A DNA stretch of 64,000 nt from Pollenia angustigena (lineage: Eukaryota; Arthropoda; Insecta; Diptera; Polleniidae). Below are positions 44,534 through 55,118 of this stretch, one piece after another. The position numbers were made by a program, and so were the translations under genes. Location of the stretch: the NCBI GenBank assembly GCA_930367215.1, contig OV884060.1, positions 204,169,253 to 204,233,252 of the forward strand, read 5' to 3'. The notes under the pieces are model-generated. The model had not been told where the DNA came from. It saw only the letters and a program-made list of their open reading frames with translations, and did no database searches. Every line of letters starts with the position of its first letter. Positions within the stretch are counted from its first letter, which is position 1.

Positions 44534-44926
44534 TTATGAATTGCAACTTTATACCAATTGACTCTTTGGAGCATCGTCGGAAGGTGTCCAGCTAAGATGG
44601 GCGAACTCATCTCTGAGACGCGGATGCATGCCCGTAGTACTCGCCTTTCCAGCAGATCATATCCGCTTGTTGTCGTCTGTCCAATGTATAGCACAACGCA
44701 TTACAGAGAAAATTCGTTTCTTGGTCGAACTAGCCGTATGTGGAATAGACTCCCGGCGGAAGTCTTCCCTGTCGGCTACAATTTGGAAAAATTCAAATTA
44801 AATGTCCATAAACACTACTTCCTCTTTTCTTCTTCCCATAACCTATTTTCGTTATTCCAACACAATGCATTGCATTAGTAGGAGGAATCCCCTGAGTGTT
44901 GGCTCAAAGTAAAAAAAAAAAAAAAC
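44534..44926 (+). pseudogene. 5'-truncated non-LTR retrotransposon, 3' end with poly-A
   Basis: LDSLEHRRKV at about 44560 in one frame, then ENSFLGRTSRMWNRLPAEVF and PVGYNLEKFKLNVHKH in another, match the C-terminal tail after the reverse transcriptase of CR1/Jockey-type LINEs. A 3' UTR of about 35 bp ends in 15 A (44911-44925). Only this last 0.4 kb is present, typical of truncated LINE insertions. Clade is a best guess. Confidence 0.65.
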
Positions 44927-45049
44927 AAAGAAAGACATAACTGTTTTTTTTAGCGACAGTTAATAACAACAAAATACAGGGATATTTTTTTATAGATAAA
45001 CAAGTGTACTGAGCATAGTTTAAGCAAATAGTGCTTGTTTTTCAAATTA

Positions 45050-45135
45050 GAATAAACATTTTCGTTTAGAAATTTATATTGAAAACAAAAACAAATTTGA
45101 TTTTTTTTTTTATTGTTGTTTCAATATAAATTCCC
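45050..45135. repeat. Hairpin fragment related to 31284-31407
   Basis: Inverted halves GAAATTTATATTGAAAACAA and TTGTTTCAATATAAATTC share the inner arm of the 31-kb palindrome. Confidence 0.5.
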
Positions 45136-46179
45136 AACCGAATTTTATATTTTATTTTGAAAAACAGGCAAATAAAACCGAAAAATACAAATTTTGAGTT
45201 AAGTCACTTTTGAACTATGAGTGCGATATGTATTTATGTCACATTTACTTCGGTTAAGTTAGCTATTCAGCCAGATCAGTCCACAAATATCTGAAATATG
45301 AGCAGAAAACCAGGAATGCTTCTAATTTTTACAACAAAATAGCCTGTTGTTGGCTTTTTTTTTTGGCTTTTTCCACATAATATACCTACATACATGATTT
45401 GCCGCTTTAATAGTAAAAAAAGTACTCAACATATTTTTTTTTTTTTTTAATTTGTTTGATAATGTGTGTTAGTGGGTTAACGTTAGGTGAAGGGCATAAA
45501 CTATTCGGCTCAGCCGAATCTAACACTCTTACTTGTTTTAATTTTTTTTGCCACCACGCAACCCCCTCAACAAAAATTTCAAAAAAAAACAGAACTTTTA
45601 TTTTCGTATGCTCGGTAAATTTTTTGAAAAAAAAAATATTTGTGAGTATAAGAATTGAGTTTTGTGTTTTAAAATAGATTAAAATAGTATTTTGGTTAAG
45701 AGTGTGATGATCTTCAGCAAGTGTTTTTTTTTTATTTTTATAGACAAAACTTAGGAAAAAACCAACAACTACTTAAAAAAATAACAACAACTTTTCGAAA
45801 GTTTTTTAAATGCATGTTAATTTTGTATCGTGTCCTCCTCTACATGGGGAACAGTAAATTTGTGAGTAAAGTTTATCAGCGTCTCCTAAAAAAAATTATT
45901 TTTATCTACATATGAATGTAAATGCGTGTGTGTACATTTGGACTTTTGCTTGTTTCCGGGATTTATGAACTACATACCCCCAAGTACATTGCCTAACATT
46001 GCAGCCCGCGACTGGGTTAAATTTTTTTAAAACATATATTACAGTTAAGGACAAAAAATAGGGTCACTTATTCCAACTTCCAAAGTTCGAAAAAAATCAC
46101 TAATTTGAATAAAAGAAGATTTTTAAAAGATTTTTAATGGACAATAAAATAGGGAATTTTGAAAAAATTACAAAAACTT

Positions 46180-46400
46180 TAATTAATAAGATTTTGTTTG
46201 TCGTGCTTAATTCCCAATTTTTATTCTTGACAAACACAAAAAAATATAAACGAGTTTCTAAGCGCATTTCACTGGTTGCTTAGGCCAGATCATCAGGAAA
46301 CATTCTCCCAAAAAATTTTAGAAAAGCCAAAGATATAAGCAAATAAAACTCCAGAGTGAATGCGAATTGCAAACAAAATACCAACAATGGACATTGAGTT
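46180..46400 (-). mobile_element. Dispersed ribozyme-bearing repeat, copy C
   Basis: Minus-strand copy of the family at 28190 and 54590. Motif positions: CTGATGA 46296-46290, GAAA 46270-46267, GAAAC 46258-46254. Stem I (GTTTC/GAAAC) is perfect. Stem II is CTGG/CCAG. One stem III pair is lost (TGCGCTTA). Nested in the Tc1-like element. Confidence 0.6.
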
Positions 46401-46617
46401 TATCTTTTCAAGCATTCCCCACTACAATTAGTTGGAATTCTCCAAACATTAATTGTAGTTCTTAACCTACTAAAGGTTAAGAAAAAACTAAATAAAAACA
46501 AAAACAACTTGCTTTATTGTTTTCGCAAGAAAATCAAAATAAAGCAAGTTGTCAGTTCAGTTTTAAGCCATGCACTTGCTAGTTTATTATCAAAGTAATT
46601 ATTGGGAATACATAATG

Positions 46618-46719
46618 TTTAATTAATAAGATTTTGTTTGTCGTGCTTAGTTCCCAATTTTTATTCTTGATAAAAACACTGAAATTTACTGTGGGAGGAT
46701 AAACTTGTTTCTATGCGCA
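46618..46719 (-). mobile_element. Dispersed ribozyme-bearing repeat, copy D, truncated at the ribozyme
   Basis: Minus-strand copy starting at TGCGCATAGAAAC, within 8 nt of the predicted hammerhead cleavage site, and continuing through CAGTAAATTTCAGTG to the AAATCTTATTAATTAAA end. The upstream half is absent. Confidence 0.6.
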
Positions 46720-46724
46720 TGGAA

Positions 46725-47350
46725 CCTACAAAGTCACGACATATATCTGGTTTGGAATAGTATACCATGCCTTTTGAATGTTCTTCCATAGTTCGTCTTT
46801 ATTTTGGGACTTTATTTTTATTATTATTTTTATTTTATTATTATTTTATTCTTTCTTTAACAATCTAACAAACATTTTCTGTGTGGTTTAGATCCGGGGA
46901 TTGCGCAAGCTAAGACATTATATCAACTCTGTTGTCTAAAATCCATTTTTTTGCAAGACCCGAAGTGTGTTTCGGGTCGTTATCCTGCTGGAACGGCCAA
47001 TTAAGTGGCATTTCCCACTCTGCATATGGCAGCATTATTTCACTAAGGACTAATAGCCAAAAACAATATGCCAGGTAACATCCCCACACCATTATATTAC
47101 CTTATCCATGCTTAAATGTTTTAGTAGTATGACGTGGGTTCAATTCTGCGCTTTTTATAGGCCTTACCCATTGCAATTATTAGTCGCTTTCGACTATGTC
47201 TTCTTGTTAGCATTGGTACTTTCCATGATGATAGCATTGGCACTTTCTTTGAGGATCTCCCGAATAGCAGTCTTCTCATAGTTCTAACAGAAATTTCGTG
47301 TCCCAACTCTGTTTTAATTGCCGCACCGGACGTGAAAGGGTCTCGACTAG
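46725..47350 (-). pseudogene. Tc1-like transposase relic (DD34E)
   Basis: On the minus strand: ISVRTMRRLLFG with KVPMLTRRHSRKRLI (DNA-binding C-terminal half), then MVWGCYLAYCFW, FQQDNDPKHTSGLAKKW with the second aspartate, and AQSPDLNHTENV with the glutamate that completes the DDE triad. Finally, ELWKNIQKAWYTIP and RDFVGSM mark the normal C-terminus. Stops and frameshifts separate the blocks, and the first aspartate region is missing. Its right-hand neighbour sequence and the CAGTTA ends belong to the same element. Confidence 0.75.
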
Positions 47351-47680
47351 ATACAAGTTGTATATGTATGTTTATTTTCTTTTTAAGGAGTCGTTATTGG
47401 TATACCCAGTACTAAGAATGTGTCTTGTGTGTTTTTGGAGCTAACAAAGCATTATAAATAAAATTCTGGGACGTTCAAATAGATTTAGCTATTTGCCGAT
47501 GGCTTTGGCCTTCATTTTTCAGCCTTTCAATGAATAATCTTTCGTTCTCCGAACAAGGCATATCGCGCCCATATTTTCAAATTTGTTAATGGTTTTTTTT
47601 TAATTAAATTTATAAAGATTATCAAATTAACACAAAAAACATTTTCGCTAATATTTTTGACGTAAAAGAAAAATTGTTTA

Positions 47681-47802
47681 GTTTGGGTTCACACTATGAA
47701 AGTTTTCTTTTAGAAAGTCTGAGTTTATGGGCGAGAGAAGAAAAGCAAGTTATTTTCCCTCTCACCAACAAGCTCAGACCTTCTGAAAGTGCGAGCCCAG
47801 AC
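47681..47802. mobile_element. Harbinger-like MITE, 122 bp
   Basis: Ends GTTTGGGTTCACACT and mirror of GTCTGGGCTCGCACT, flanked by TTA (47678-47680 and 47803-47805). Confidence 0.65.
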
Positions 47803-47805
47803 TTA

Positions 47806-48068
47806 AGGCTCAACCATAAATTAAAAATAAATAAATAAATCAAAAATTAACAAAAAGTCTCTCAACAGTACTTAAGAAAACAAAAACAAAATAAAAAACA
47901 TTTGATTCCGCACGGAATGTGCGATCAGATTCGCACCTTGCTTAAGCAAATGACAGTGTCATTAAACTTAGCAAAAAGTTTTCTTAAGTTCAATATGGTT
48001 TGCCTCATATAATTTACATGTATTCGCACATTTGCTTAAGCCATATTATGCACATTATGGTTGAGCCT
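47806..48068. mobile_element. Harbinger-like MITE, 263 bp, abutting the previous one
   Basis: Ends AGGCTCAACCATAA and mirror, flanked by TTA (47803-47805, 48069-48071). It shares the TTA between the two elements. Confidence 0.7.
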
Positions 48069-49465
48069 TTAGTGTTTTAAATAGTGACCATATTTTTTTG
48101 CCAGCTCATATTCACAACTTTTTATAATTAAGGGAATGTTCTGAATTCAAAATATTTTTAAAATGCTATAAATTAACAATAATTCTCACCAAAATATAGT
48201 GTCACTCTTAGTTACAAATTACCCAAAATATAAAAAAACTTATGAAAATATTAGTGACCCTATTTTTTGTCCGTAACTGTAAATGTATAGAATCCAATGT
48301 GTGATATTTTCTTGATTCTTTATTTATAGATTTTTTGTTTTGGTGCGTAAAACGTAGAAATTTAAATTGAATTACTTTAACAAACCTGCAATAAAATTAG
48401 CAAATAAAAAGTAAGAGTGGTATATTCGGCTATGCCGAATCTTCGATACCCTCCACCGACAGTTCGAATATTTCAGGCGTGGTCCCTATATGGGATCTAT
48501 AAATTATTAATTAATCTATATAAAAACGGATGTCAACATTAAAATTGTTTGCGGTTTAGACCTATGTAACATAATTGACCAAAAATTAAAAAGCTTTATG
48601 CAAATTCGAGTAAAATATCATGATTCGTAAAAATTATAGTCAAACTAAAATTATTTTCGATAGGGGAATTTATATTGGACCAATGGTAAGTTATGGACCA
48701 ATCATCATAAAACTGCATAGAGTGATACAGCAGTGAAATAAGTTATAGCGTTTTATAGTTTTAAAGTGGTTTTGAGAAGGCTTCTTAATATGGGTTCTAA
48801 GGTAAATTATGGATCGATTATCACAAAGTTGAATGGTTCTACTAATGCTGTAATTTATAAGATATTGTGTCTTGTTGTGTTAGAAAATCAAATTAATAAA
48901 TACAAATACAAAAATACAATATTTCTCGCCATATGAAGCTAAATTGGATCGATATTCACGAAGTTTAACAGTTTTATTTATAGTCCTATAAAACTATGAC
49001 ATGCCAAATTTGATTACAGCAGCATTATTTGTTACGGTTTTAGACGCGCTAAACTGTTTTCCGAGAATAGGCTCTATATGGGGCCTATGGTAAATTATGG
49101 ACCAATATGAAAATTTAACAGTGTGATTTCGAATTCTTAAAAACTGTGACGTACCAGATTTTATTACAGTAGCATTATTTCTTACGGTTTCAGGCGTACT
49201 AAACTGTTTTCCGAGAAAAAGCTCTATATGGGGTCTATGGTTAAGTTTGGGCCGATCTTCACGAAATCTAACAGTATAGTTTCTAGTCATATAGAAATTT
49301 TGCAAAATCTTATATCAATGTTACTTTTTGTAACAAAATGATAAAATTTTTAGGGTAGTGTTTGGAGTTTGAATTCATAAATCTTATCCTACTAACCGAT
49401 TTTGCTTGATTTCAATCCCAAACTTCTTAGGATAACTAAGGGCAATTTGACACGAATATTGTTTT

Positions 49466-51636
49466 TATACCCTCCACCACAATTAGTTGTGAAGAGGGTA
49501 TATTAAGTTTGTCATTCCGTGTGAAACTTTTTTATTATTCATCTCAGACCCCATAAAGTATATATATTCTGGGTCCTTGAGTAATTCTAAGTCGATTTAG
49601 CCATGTCCGTCTGTCTGTCCGTCTGTTGAAAACACGCTCACTTTCGAAAAACACAAAAGAACTAAACAAACTGGGTGTCAAATTGCTTGTAGTTATCCTA
49701 AACAGTTTGGGAAAGAAATTCAGTAAAATCCGTTTAGTAGGATCAAAGCTATGAATCAAAATGTGGAACCACCACCTAAAAAAAAATTGATAATTTTGTT
49801 ACAAAAACTTACATAAATGGTGGAATAATACACAGAATGACAAACGATTTTGCAAGAACTAGGCCTATTCAACTGGAAATCACGCTGTAAAATTTCGTGA
49901 AAATCGGTCCATAATTTACCCTAGGCCCCATATAAACCCTACTTCCGGAAAACAGTTAAGTACGCCTAAAATCGTAAAAAATAATGCTATCATAACAAAA
50001 TTTGGTACATCAAAGTTCTATAGGACAAGAAATACAACTGTATAATTTCGTGAAGATCGGTCCATAATTTACCCTAGGCCCCATATAAACCCTACTTCCG
50101 GAAAACAATTTAGTACGCCTAAATCCGCAAAAAATAACGCTATCATAACAAAATTTGGTACATCAAAGTTTTATAGGACAAGAAATAAAACTATGTAATT
50201 TCGTGAAGATCGGTCCATAATTTACCCTAGGCCCCATATAAACCCCACTTCCGGAAAACAGTTTAGTACGCCTAAATCCGTAAAAAATAACGCTATCATA
50301 ACAAAATTTGGTACATCAAAGTTTTATAGGACAATAAATAAAACTATGTAATTTTGTGAAGATCGGTCCATAATTTACCCTAGGCCCCATATAAACCCCA
50401 CTTCCGGAAAACAGTTTAGTACGCCTAAATCCGTAAAAAATAATGCTATCATAACAAAATTTGGTACATCAAAGTTTTATAGGACAATAAATAAAACTAT
50501 GTAATTTTGTGAAGATCGGTCCATAATTTACCCTAGGCCCCATATAAACCCTTCTTCCGGAAAACAGTTTAGTACGCCTAAATCCGTAAAAAATAATGCT
50601 ATCATAACAAAATTTGGGACATCAAAGTTGTATAGGACAAGAAGTAAAACTATCTAATTTTGTGAAGATCGGTCCATAATTTACCCTAGGCCCCATATAA
50701 ACCCCACTTCCGGAAAACAGTTTAGTACGCCTAAATCCGTAAAAAATAATGCTATCATAACAAAATTTGGTACATCAAAGTTTTATAGGACAATAAATAA
50801 AACTATGTAATTTCGTGAAGATCGGTCCATAATTTACCCTAGGCCCCATATAAACAGTTTAGTACGCCTAAAAACGTAAAAAATAATGCTATCATAAAAT
50901 TTGGAACATAAAAGTTTTATAGGACTAGAAATAAGACCGTGAAATTTCGTGAAGATCACTTCATAATTTACCCTAGGCCCCATACTCCCGGAAAACAGCT
51001 TAGTACGCCTAAAAACGTAAAAAATAATGCTATCATAACAAAATTTAATACATCACAGTTTTATAGGACTAGAAATGACACTGTGAAATTTGGTGAAGAT
51101 CGGTGCATAACTTACCATAGGTATCATTTAAAGCCCACTCTGGTAAAATAATTAAATACGCGGTAAACTTTCTTCCAGTTTAGCTTCATATGGCCAGAAA
51201 AAATGTTATGCAATTTTGTGATATACGGTCCATAATTTTCCTTATATTCCATTTTATCAGCCTTCTGAAATTCACTGCAAACTCTTAAACTAATTGCACC
51301 GCTGTATTGAAATTTATGTTTTTTAATACCAGAAATTGTTCTGCAGAATTTGGGACGATTGGTTCATAGCTTACCATGGCTTTTAAATAATAAGTTCTCC
51401 TGAAAAGCATTTAAGTTCAGCTTAAACTGATATTCTACTCAAGCTTTTTAAAATTGGTTCTGATTGTCGGTCAATAATTTTAAATAGGTCTAAACCGCAA
51501 CAAACTTTAATGCAGATGTCTGTTTTTACAAAGATTATAATAATAAATAGACATCATACAGATATTACTCCTTCGAAGTGTCGATGGAGGGTATCAAAGA
51601 TTCGGCGCAGCCGAATATAGCACTCTAACTTGTTTC
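49466..51636 (+). mobile_element. Helentron-like repeat H6, complete, with 153-bp array
   Basis: The 5' end TTTTTATACCCTCCACCACA folds with GAAGAGGGTAT. The 3' end has GGAGGGTATCAAAG, hairpin TTCGGCGCAGCCGAA, then TATAGCACTCTAACTTGTTT. Subterminal boxes CCCTCCACC and the 3' GGAGGG are inverted. The centre is the tandem array 49908-51104. Inserted in H5, which defines both ends between T residues. The architecture matches HINE/DINE-type Helentron derivatives. No Rep/helicase frame. Confidence 0.65.
49908..51104 (+). repeat. Tandem array, exact 153-bp period
   Basis: The word TCCATAATTTACCCTAGGCC starts at 49908, 50061, 50214, 50367, 50520, 50673 and 50826, each 153 bp apart. Two shortened or diverged units start near 50960 and 51104. 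Units are over 90% alike by eye. Each holds CTTCCGGAAAACAGTTTAGT and GCTATCATAACAAAATTTGG. Confidence 0.9.
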
Positions 51637-53325
51637 TTTTGAATGGTTCGAAAGTGAACGTGTTTTCAACTAACGGACAGAGAGACGGGCATGACTAAAT
51701 CGACTTAGAATAACTCAAGGACCTTAAATATTTATACATACAATTTATTAGGTCTTAGATAAATATTAAAAAAATGTCACACGGAATGACAAACTAAGTA
51801 TACCCTCTTTACAACTATGTAATTGTTGTGGAGGGTAAAAAAAAAACTATGCATCAAATTAATTTCTTTACTTTGGATTAATGAAAATTTCCCGAAGAAG
51901 GTGGGCACAGTTTTAGAATATGCATCGTAGCATATTTTATGTCTTATAGAAGTTAAGAATTTTTTGTTTGACTGAATATAATTTGTACATAGACTGAACC
52001 TACTGGACCTTCTTAAAAGTTTCAACAAAGAAATCGCAGAAAAAGTACTTTATCTCGCTAATGTTTTTCAAAAACTAAAAAAAATACCAATATCACTCAA
52101 AAGCTGTTGAATCTAAGTTTGGTTAAAGTTACCTTTATAACTGCATAGCCTCTTTATTTGCGAAATCGAAAAATGGATAATCCAGCTATGTTTTCTAAAT
52201 TTTGACAATTTTTCTTCTACCGTGCTTTAGATATAAAGAAATCTTTTTTGCAACGCAAACTACACTGAAAGAAAAATGCTTCATATATTTAATGAATCAT
52301 TTTCATAAAAAATTTACCTTGGGTAAATGAAAATTTTCATTGTCTAAATGAAATTTTATAGTTATAATGAAGGATTTTCGTTAAAATCGCTTCATTGGAT
52401 CTCGTAATAACGTTAAAAATTTTCAGTGGATATATGAAAACTTAAGTTTATCCAAGTTAAACAAAAAATTTCAACATAAAAAAACAATATACAAACATAA
52501 CTATATTCATAAATTAATACAAAATTATAGTTTCCTTAAAAAAATGTTTAATTGTTAATCAAAAAATGTAATGGCGATTTATTTTCTGAGAAAAATATGT
52601 TACAGTATATACATGTTACATTTTCTAATGTTACCTATAATCACTCGAAGTGTTACATGTTGTCAATTTCAATAGAACACAATTAGTGCTTTTATTTACA
52701 ACTATTACACTTTCATCATTAATGTACTTAATGAGCGATTTGTTATACCTATTTAAAGGGTTTCTGCACGTTATTACGGGTTGGAAACAAATATTAACAT
52801 CACTAATGGCTTATAAAAATTAAACCGATTATAATATAAATAGACATTTTTTGATTTTAATTTGCAAATATTTTTATATTTTGTTTTAAATCAAATTTTT
52901 TACAAAATTATGAGCGGTATGAATTATTACAAACAAAATAAAACATTTGTTGTACAAACAAAGTAGTAAGTACCAAAGTTGTAGAACAGGGCAGTATGAA
53001 CACCTTAAGATAAAGTAAGGGTAAAGTATGCAACATGTTTTGCATGTTTTTCATCAACATATTCACAAAAGAACTTGAAAGTTTTTCCCACAGTTTTATT
53101 TTTGGTACAAACGAACACAAAAATGTAGTACATGTAACATTAATGCAACATTTTTCTCAGAAAAGAAATCGCCATAAGATACGTTTTAGCGGTAAGCGGG
53201 AAATCTAGCGATTTTCGCTACAAAAACCTTTCTCAAATTAAAAATTTACAGATTTTTTACTTTTTCTTTTTGTTTTTCTGGCTAAAAACTTCTGGTTTAT
53301 GTTCACGGTTTTAATTACTTTCATA

Positions 53326-53534
53326 CAGGGGTGTTCTTGAAATCGAAAACGCAAAACGCATGAATTTAAAACGTCGTTTTTGAATAAGATTTCTGTGATA
53401 AATGAATTTTATGACAAATATTTCTCTATTAAACAGAATTTCGTAACAAAAATTATAAAAATTTGATTAAAAGTGTATTAAAAATAACTACCAAATTCTT
53501 GCATTTTGCGTTTTCGATTTCCAGAACACCCCTG
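53326..53534. mobile_element. hAT-like MITE (CAGGGGTGTTCT), 209 bp
   Basis: 42-bp inverted ends with few mismatches, starting CAGGGGTGTTCT. Target duplication not clear. Confidence 0.7.
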
Positions 53535-53589
53535 ATAGTTTTAGTGAACTGAAGATTGTATATAACATTTTTTTTTCGATTTTTAGTTA

Positions 53590-54450
53590 GTATTTCGTTA
53601 ATTCTGTATGTAACAATTCACAACTTTAAGCAAGCATTAAGGCATCTCCGTCTGTCTATGCGTCTGTTGTCACTTTCAAACGACTCAAAAGGGAATATAA
53701 ATACTGGCATCAAATTGTTTAGAATTCAGCTAAGCAGTTTGGGATTGCAGTCCAGCACAATCGGTTCAGTAGGAAAAGTGCTATAAATAAAAATGTGGAA
53801 CAACCACCCTAAAAACTAACATAACTAGTGGCGGAATGCACATATTGATATAAGATTATGCACAAATTCGTTCCATATGACTAAAAATCATACTGTTAAA
53901 TCGGTCCGTAATTATCGATAGGAAAAAACCTCTAGTGTTCCTAAAAACGTAACAAATAATGCTATTGTAATAAATTTGGTCCGCCACAGTTTAATATGGC
54001 TAGAAACCACGCTGTCAATTTTCGTGATTATCAGTCCATATTTTACCATAGGCTCTATATAAAACCTTCTCTTGGAAAACAGAACGTCTAAAGCCCTAAA
54101 AAATAATACTATTTTTTAAATTTTGGTTTGTCACAGTTTTATATGACTGAAACTTACACTGTCAACTATCGTGCAGATCAATCCTTAACTTACCATAGGC
54201 CCCATATAAAGCATACTCTCGAAAAAAGCTATAGAACGCGTAGAACCGTAAAGCTTTCAATCTATGTTCTATTAAATTAACATTTGGTCAGTCAAAGTTT
54301 TATAAGACTATAAATTACTTGTTCAAATTTTGTGAAGATCAGCCCATAATTTACCATATGTCCCATATAAACCCACTTCGGAAATATTCTAACTGTAGGT
54401 GGAGGGTATCAAAGATTCATCTATAATATATAACTCTAACTTATTTTCTT
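53590..54450 (+). mobile_element. Diverged Helentron-like repeat H7
   Basis: CATCTCCGTCTGTCTATGCG box, then degraded 153-bp-type units (TTACCATAGGCTCTATATAA, TTACCATAGGCCCCATATAA), ending GGTGGAGGGTATCAAAGATT and AACTCTAACTTATTTTC. Confidence 0.5.
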
Positions 54451-54589
54451 TTAAGTATAAAATGACTAGGGAAGTTGGAAACCATAGTATGTAACGTAAT
54501 TGAGAGTCATATACATTTAAAAAAGCAGCCTATATCTTGATTTATATAAAACTTTAAAAAATGTTTAGGTTTTAGCGGTATTTTTAAAA

Positions 54590-54870
54590 AATTTTCTAGC
54601 TGTTGTTTATTGTTGATGCGTTTTGTTTAAACTTTGATATTATTACAAGTAGAACTGTCGCTATAATTCTTATACGTTTAACAGTTTTATTTGGTTTAAT
54701 ATCTTTAGTTTTTCTAAAATCTTTATGGATGAAGTTTCCTGATGATCTGGCCTAAAAAACCAGTGAAATGCGCATAGAAATAGCTTATCCCATGAACAAT
54801 AAATTTCAAGTGTTTTTGTCAAGAATAAAAACTGGGAATTAAGCACGAATAATAAAATCTTTTAAAATAA
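54590..54870 (+). mobile_element. Dispersed ribozyme-bearing repeat, copy B
   Basis: Best-preserved copy of the family at 28190. Its full length ends near AATTAAGCACGAATAATAAA. See 54734-54781 for the core. Confidence 0.6.
54734..54781 (+). ncRNA. Hammerhead-ribozyme-like motif B (intact core)
   Basis: Stem I GTTTC (54734-54738) and GAAAT (54777-54781); core CTGATGA (54739-54745); stem II CTGG/CCAG with a U-U mismatch at its base; GAAA (54765-54768); stem III TG(CG)CA-T minimal; predicted cleavage after A54776 (AUA triplet). All invariant hammerhead core bases are present in order. Confidence 0.55.
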
Positions 54871-55118
54871 AAAATTAAAAAAAAAATAAAAAAATTTTTT
54901 TTTTACTTTATTGAAAGTATTCATCCAATGAATAATATTCATAGATCTAATGTAATGTTACATTAAATACATTTTAATGAAACAGGTTTCATTAAATATA
55001 TTTTAATGAAACAGGTCTCATTGATCCAACGAAGCGCTGCATAGGTTCCTTTTTAATGCAATTTTTCATGGGATTAATGTCAAAACTCATTGGTATTGCG
55101 AAAAAAATTCTTTCAGTG

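Larger units (their letters stand above)
42507..45225. mobile_element. TIR element (CGCAC...AGTTCAAAAGTGACTTAA)
   Basis: About 30-bp inverted ends sharing AGTTCAAAAGTGACTTAACT. Flanking octamers ATACATAT and ATATGTAT agree at 6 of 8. It holds the nested elements 42536-43578, 43611-44318 and 44534-44926. Confidence 0.6.
42370..45540 (+). mobile_element. Helentron-like repeat H4, split by a 2.7-kb insertion
   Basis: The left part (GTCTGGGTCCTTATGTGTAG, GATGTCCGTCTG) runs to 42506. It resumes at 45226 with ATGTATTTATGTCACATTTA and ends with hairpin TTCGGCTCAGCCGAA then CACTCTTACTTGTTTT at 45540. The order agrees with H2 when the insertion is removed. Confidence 0.55.
46042..48279 (-). mobile_element. 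Tc1-like element with transposase relic, 2.2 kb
   Basis: About 27-bp inverted ends starting CAGTTAAGGACAAAAAATAG (left) and CAGTTACGGACAAAAAATAG (right, mirrored), with TA at 46040-46041 and 48280-48281. The minus-strand transposase relic lies inside. It is expanded by two ribozyme-bearing repeat fragments and two Harbinger-like MITEs. Confidence 0.8.
48405..51832 (-). mobile_element. Helentron-like repeat H5, split by H6
   Basis: Minus orientation. The 3' end at left has GTAAGAGTGGTATATTCGGC and a hairpin. The 5' end at right has CCCTCCACAACAATTAC and GTTTGTCATTCCGTGTGAC (near 51770-51832). The body is broken between 49465 and 51637 by a plus-strand sister copy. Diverged 153-bp-type units occur at 48680-49310. 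Confidence 0.65.
52263..55118. mobile_element. TIR element CACTGAAAGAA with AATGAA theme, 2.9 kb
   Basis: Ends CACTGAAAGAA and mirror, TA at 52261-52262 and 55119-55120. AATGA/TCATT words are iterated near both ends (52275-52420, 54900-55100). The interior is mostly nested elements: hAT MITE 53326-53534, Helentron-like 53590-54450 and ribozyme repeat 54590-54870. 52440-53320 is plain AT-rich. Confidence 0.65.

Noticed and set aside
49908..51104. Regularly spaced repeats reminiscent of a CRISPR array
   Set aside because: The 153-bp units are contiguous and similar over their whole length, with no unique spacers, and the context is eukaryotic.
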